Source of the DNA: Oscillospiraceae bacterium
Lineage (GTDB): Bacteria > Bacillota > Clostridia > Oscillospirales > CAG-272
DNA: 57,340 nt
Reading direction: 5' to 3'
NCBI GenBank assembly: GCA_015065295.1
Contig: SVQN01000008.1
Span: 1 to 57,340 of the forward strand
Made by a program: the position numbers and the translations under genes. The notes beneath the pieces are model-generated. The model was given only the letters and a program-made list of their open reading frames with translations. It was not told where the DNA came from and searched no databases. This document shows positions 55,653 through 57,340 of this stretch, piece after piece. Within the stretch, counting starts at the first letter, position 1. The number at the start of each line of letters is the position of its first letter.

Positions 55653-57340
55653 ATGATCGAAACCATTCTTCACTCCTGTGACCTCTGCGTGGTCGGCGGC
55701 GGTCTTGCCGGAATGTGCGCGGCCATTGCGGCGGCACGCGGCGGATCGAAAGTCGTCATCATGCAGGATCGCCCCATGTTCGGCGGCAATGCGTCGTCCG
55801 AAATCCGGATGTGGGTCTGCGGCTCCGACGGCGAAAACAACCGCGAGACCGGCATCATCGAGGAAATCCAGCTCGAAGCCCTCTACCGCAACCCCGACAA
55901 GGTCTACGGCATCTGGGACGGCCTTCTCTACGGCAAAATCCGCGAGGAAAAGAACATCACCTACCTCCTCAACTGCTCCTGCTGCGACGCTGTGACCGAA
56001 GACGGCATCATCAAAAGCGTCACCGGATGGCAGACCACAACGCAGAAATGGCATAAAGTGGAAGCCACATACTTCGCGGACTGCTCCGGCGACAGCATTC
56101 TCGCTCCTCTTACCGGTGCGGAATACCGCGTCGGACGCGAAGCCTGCGAGGAATTCGGCGAAAAGACCTCCCAGACGGAAGCCGACCGCCAGACGATGGG
56201 CATGAGCTGTCTCATCCAGTGCCGGAAGAGCGATCGGAAGTCGGAATTCATCCTGCCGTCGTGGGCAAAGCGGCTCACGCCCGAGGAAATCGCGCTCCGC
56301 AAGCCGAACATGAAGTCCTCCTCGGAAAACTTCTGGTATCTCGAACTCGGCGGAAACCGCGACTCCATCGCTGACACCGAAGACGTGCGCGACGAACTCG
56401 TTTCCCTCGCCTACGGGATGTTCGACTACATCAAGAACAGCGGCGAGGTCGAGGACGCGGACTACTGGCAGCTTGACTTCCTCGCGTTCCTCCCCGGCAA
56501 GCGCGAATCCCGCCGTATGGTCGGCGACTACATCATGACACAGGGCGACGTGCTGGCAGGCGGTCACTTTGACGATATCGCCGCGTTCGGCGGATGGCCG
56601 CTCGACGACCACCATCCCGACGGATTCTACCACTACGGCAACCCGAACGTCTGGGGCAGAACTCCGGCTCCCTACGGCATCCCGTACCGGTGCCTGTATT
56701 CGAGAAATATCGGAAACCTGTTCTTCGCGGGACGGAACATTTCCCTGACCCATGCGGCAATGAGCAGCGCGCGCGTCATGGCGACCTGCGCGACCCTCGG
56801 CGAAGCGGTCGGCACAGCGGCGAACATTGCGCGTGAATTTGAATTAAGTCCGCGCGGGGTCTATGAGGAAAAAACCGGTCTGCTGAAGGCGCGCCTGATG
56901 GAAAACGGCTGCTTCCTGCCGTACAACAAGCGCGAAATCCCGGCATTTATCCAAGAAGCGGAATTGACGGAAGGCCTCGACAACCTCCGGAACGGCATTG
57001 ACCGGACGAATCACACCTACGGTGCGGACGATCAGGGAGCGTTTATCCCGGTCGGACAGGCGGTGGGCTATACGTTCGCCGAGCCGCAGGCAATTGGGAA
57101 CGTCCACATTGTGTTCGACTCCGACCTTGACCGCGCGACCGTGCCGGGCGACTGGTGCGAACGCCGTCACTCGATGCGGGCGAACATCGTGCCGGAATCC
57201 CCGACGATGACGATGCCGAAGACGCTGGCGAAGCACTATACGGTAAGCGGAATCCGCGCGGACGGGACAACTGTGACGCTGTACGAGGACGAATGCAACC
57301 TGCGCCACTGCGTGAATGTGGCAGCAGAGGGAGAATTCAC
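55653..57340 (+). CDS. FAD-dependent oxidoreductase (3' end cut by window edge)
   Basis: At least 562 residues. The dinucleotide-binding start CDLCVVGGGLAGMCAAIAAARGG and the FGGNASSEIRMWVCG segment are typical of the FAD-dependent family common in polysaccharide-degrading bacteria. Later ADCSGDS, LPGKRESRRMVGDYIMTQGD and NLFFAGRNISLTHAAMSSARVMATC complete the flavoprotein domain (to about residue 400). From about residue 460 a further domain begins (AVGYTFAEPQAIGNVHIVFD), possibly carbohydrate-binding, truncated at 57340. No signal peptide. The substrate is unknown, likely a sugar or related metabolite. GAGGT lies about ten bases before the ATG. Confidence 0.88.
   Translation, partial: MIETILHSCDLCVVGGGLAGMCAAIAAARGGSKVVIMQDRPMFGGNASSEIRMWVCGSDGENNRETGIIEEIQLEALYRNPDKVYGIWDGLLYGKIREEKNITYLLNCSCCDAVTEDGIIKSVTGWQTTTQKWHKVEATYFADCSGDSILAPLTGAEYRVGREACEEFGEKTSQTEADRQTMGMSCLIQCRKSDRKSEFILPSWAKRLTPEEIALRKPNMKSSSENFWYLELGGNRDSIADTEDVRDELVSLAYGMFDYIKNSGEVEDADYWQLDFLAFLPGKRESRRMVGDYIMTQGDVLAGGHFDDIAAFGGWPLDDHHPDGFYHYGNPNVWGRTPAPYGIPYRCLYSRNIGNLFFAGRNISLTHAAMSSARVMATCATLGEAVGTAANIAREFELSPRGVYEEKTGLLKARLMENGCFLPYNKREIPAFIQEAELTEGLDNLRNGIDRTNHTYGADDQGAFIPVGQAVGYTFAEPQAIGNVHIVFDSDLDRATVPGDWCERRHSMRANIVPESPTMTMPKTLAKHYTVSGIRADGTTVTLYEDECNLRHCVNVAAEGEF

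Noticed and set aside
1..57340. tRNA, rRNA, prophage or integrative element
   Set aside because: Reading both strands, I found no tRNA-like cloverleaf sequence, rRNA segment, integrase, transposase or phage structural gene.

Overview
The window reads as a chromosomal segment of an anaerobic, Gram-positive-type member of the Bacillota, most likely a gut-associated clostridium. This is an inference from gene content and signals: many promoters close to TTGACA-17-TATAAT, AGGAGG-like ribosome binding sites, a Rex repressor, a T-box in front of thrS, an [FeFe]-hydrogenase-type protein, a flavodiiron protein with rubredoxin, a fermentative D-lactate dehydrogenase, and FeoA/FeoB iron uptake. I see no rRNA, tRNA, CRISPR array, integrase, transposase or phage gene. 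The first and last genes are cut by the window edges.

Layout. 1-2273 (minus): rex, a phosphotransferase, two tandem [2Fe-2S] ferredoxins and a truncated [FeFe]-hydrogenase-domain protein. 2453-5408: a LysR regulator and GTP-type PEP carboxykinase. 5580-11571 (minus): FeoA with a small FeoB-associated protein, a four-domain flavodiiron fusion, D-lactate dehydrogenase with an Fe-S protein, and a sugar-binding lipoprotein. 11572-12467 is a nested repeat island. 12468-19329: an XRE regulator, a phosphodiesterase, GreA, a membrane protein, isocitrate dehydrogenase and aconitase. 19664-23553 (plus): an operon of beta-helix protein, methyltransferase and UroD-like protein. 23813-29381 (minus): TauE-like exporter, membrane protein, GH78-like rhamnosidase and thrS. 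29853-37245: acetyltransferase, ZIP transporter, second XRE regulator, a helical-bundle protein, a beta-helix/PDZ fusion, a PHP phosphatase and EutH. 37533-43997 (minus): FeoB, an esterase, NagB and a second binding lipoprotein. 44240-47554 (plus): DUF362 Fe-S protein, IspE, Eis-like acetyltransferase. 47641-54688 (minus): DUF5662, dipeptidase, sugar isomerase, a DHHW/MBOAT O-acetylation pair and a HAD phosphatase. 55180-57340 (plus): a small lipoprotein and an FAD-dependent oxidoreductase.

How the parts fit. Central metabolism covers PEP carboxykinase, the citrate-to-2-oxoglutarate branch (aconitase plus isocitrate dehydrogenase, no other TCA genes visible), and lactate fermentation. Redox control is suggested by Rex and by a Rex-box-like palindrome at the ldhA promoter. 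Oxygen and iron handling is covered by the flavodiiron fusion and by FeoA/FeoB. Five copies of a 16-bp palindrome (GTTAG-N6-CTAAC) sit on the feoA and feoB promoters, which points to one iron-responsive repressor for both. Carbohydrate genes (GH78, two beta-helix proteins, esterase, NagB, two binding lipoproteins, sugar isomerase, FAD oxidoreductase) are scattered singly. Several of these enzymes lack a signal peptide, so they probably act on imported oligosaccharides.

The most striking feature is the intergenic DNA. Three repeat families recur: (R1) a roughly 60-110-bp element with a GGGGAAAAC...GTTTTCCCC hairpin, mostly at gene ends; (R2) a palindrome dense in stop codons that supplies the actual stop codons of several genes; (R3) a palindromic element with GTAGGGAGCGG or GTAGGGACACGGC arms, including two 217-bp copies, one internally deleted copy and apparent target-site duplications. 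R3 looks like a small non-autonomous mobile element.
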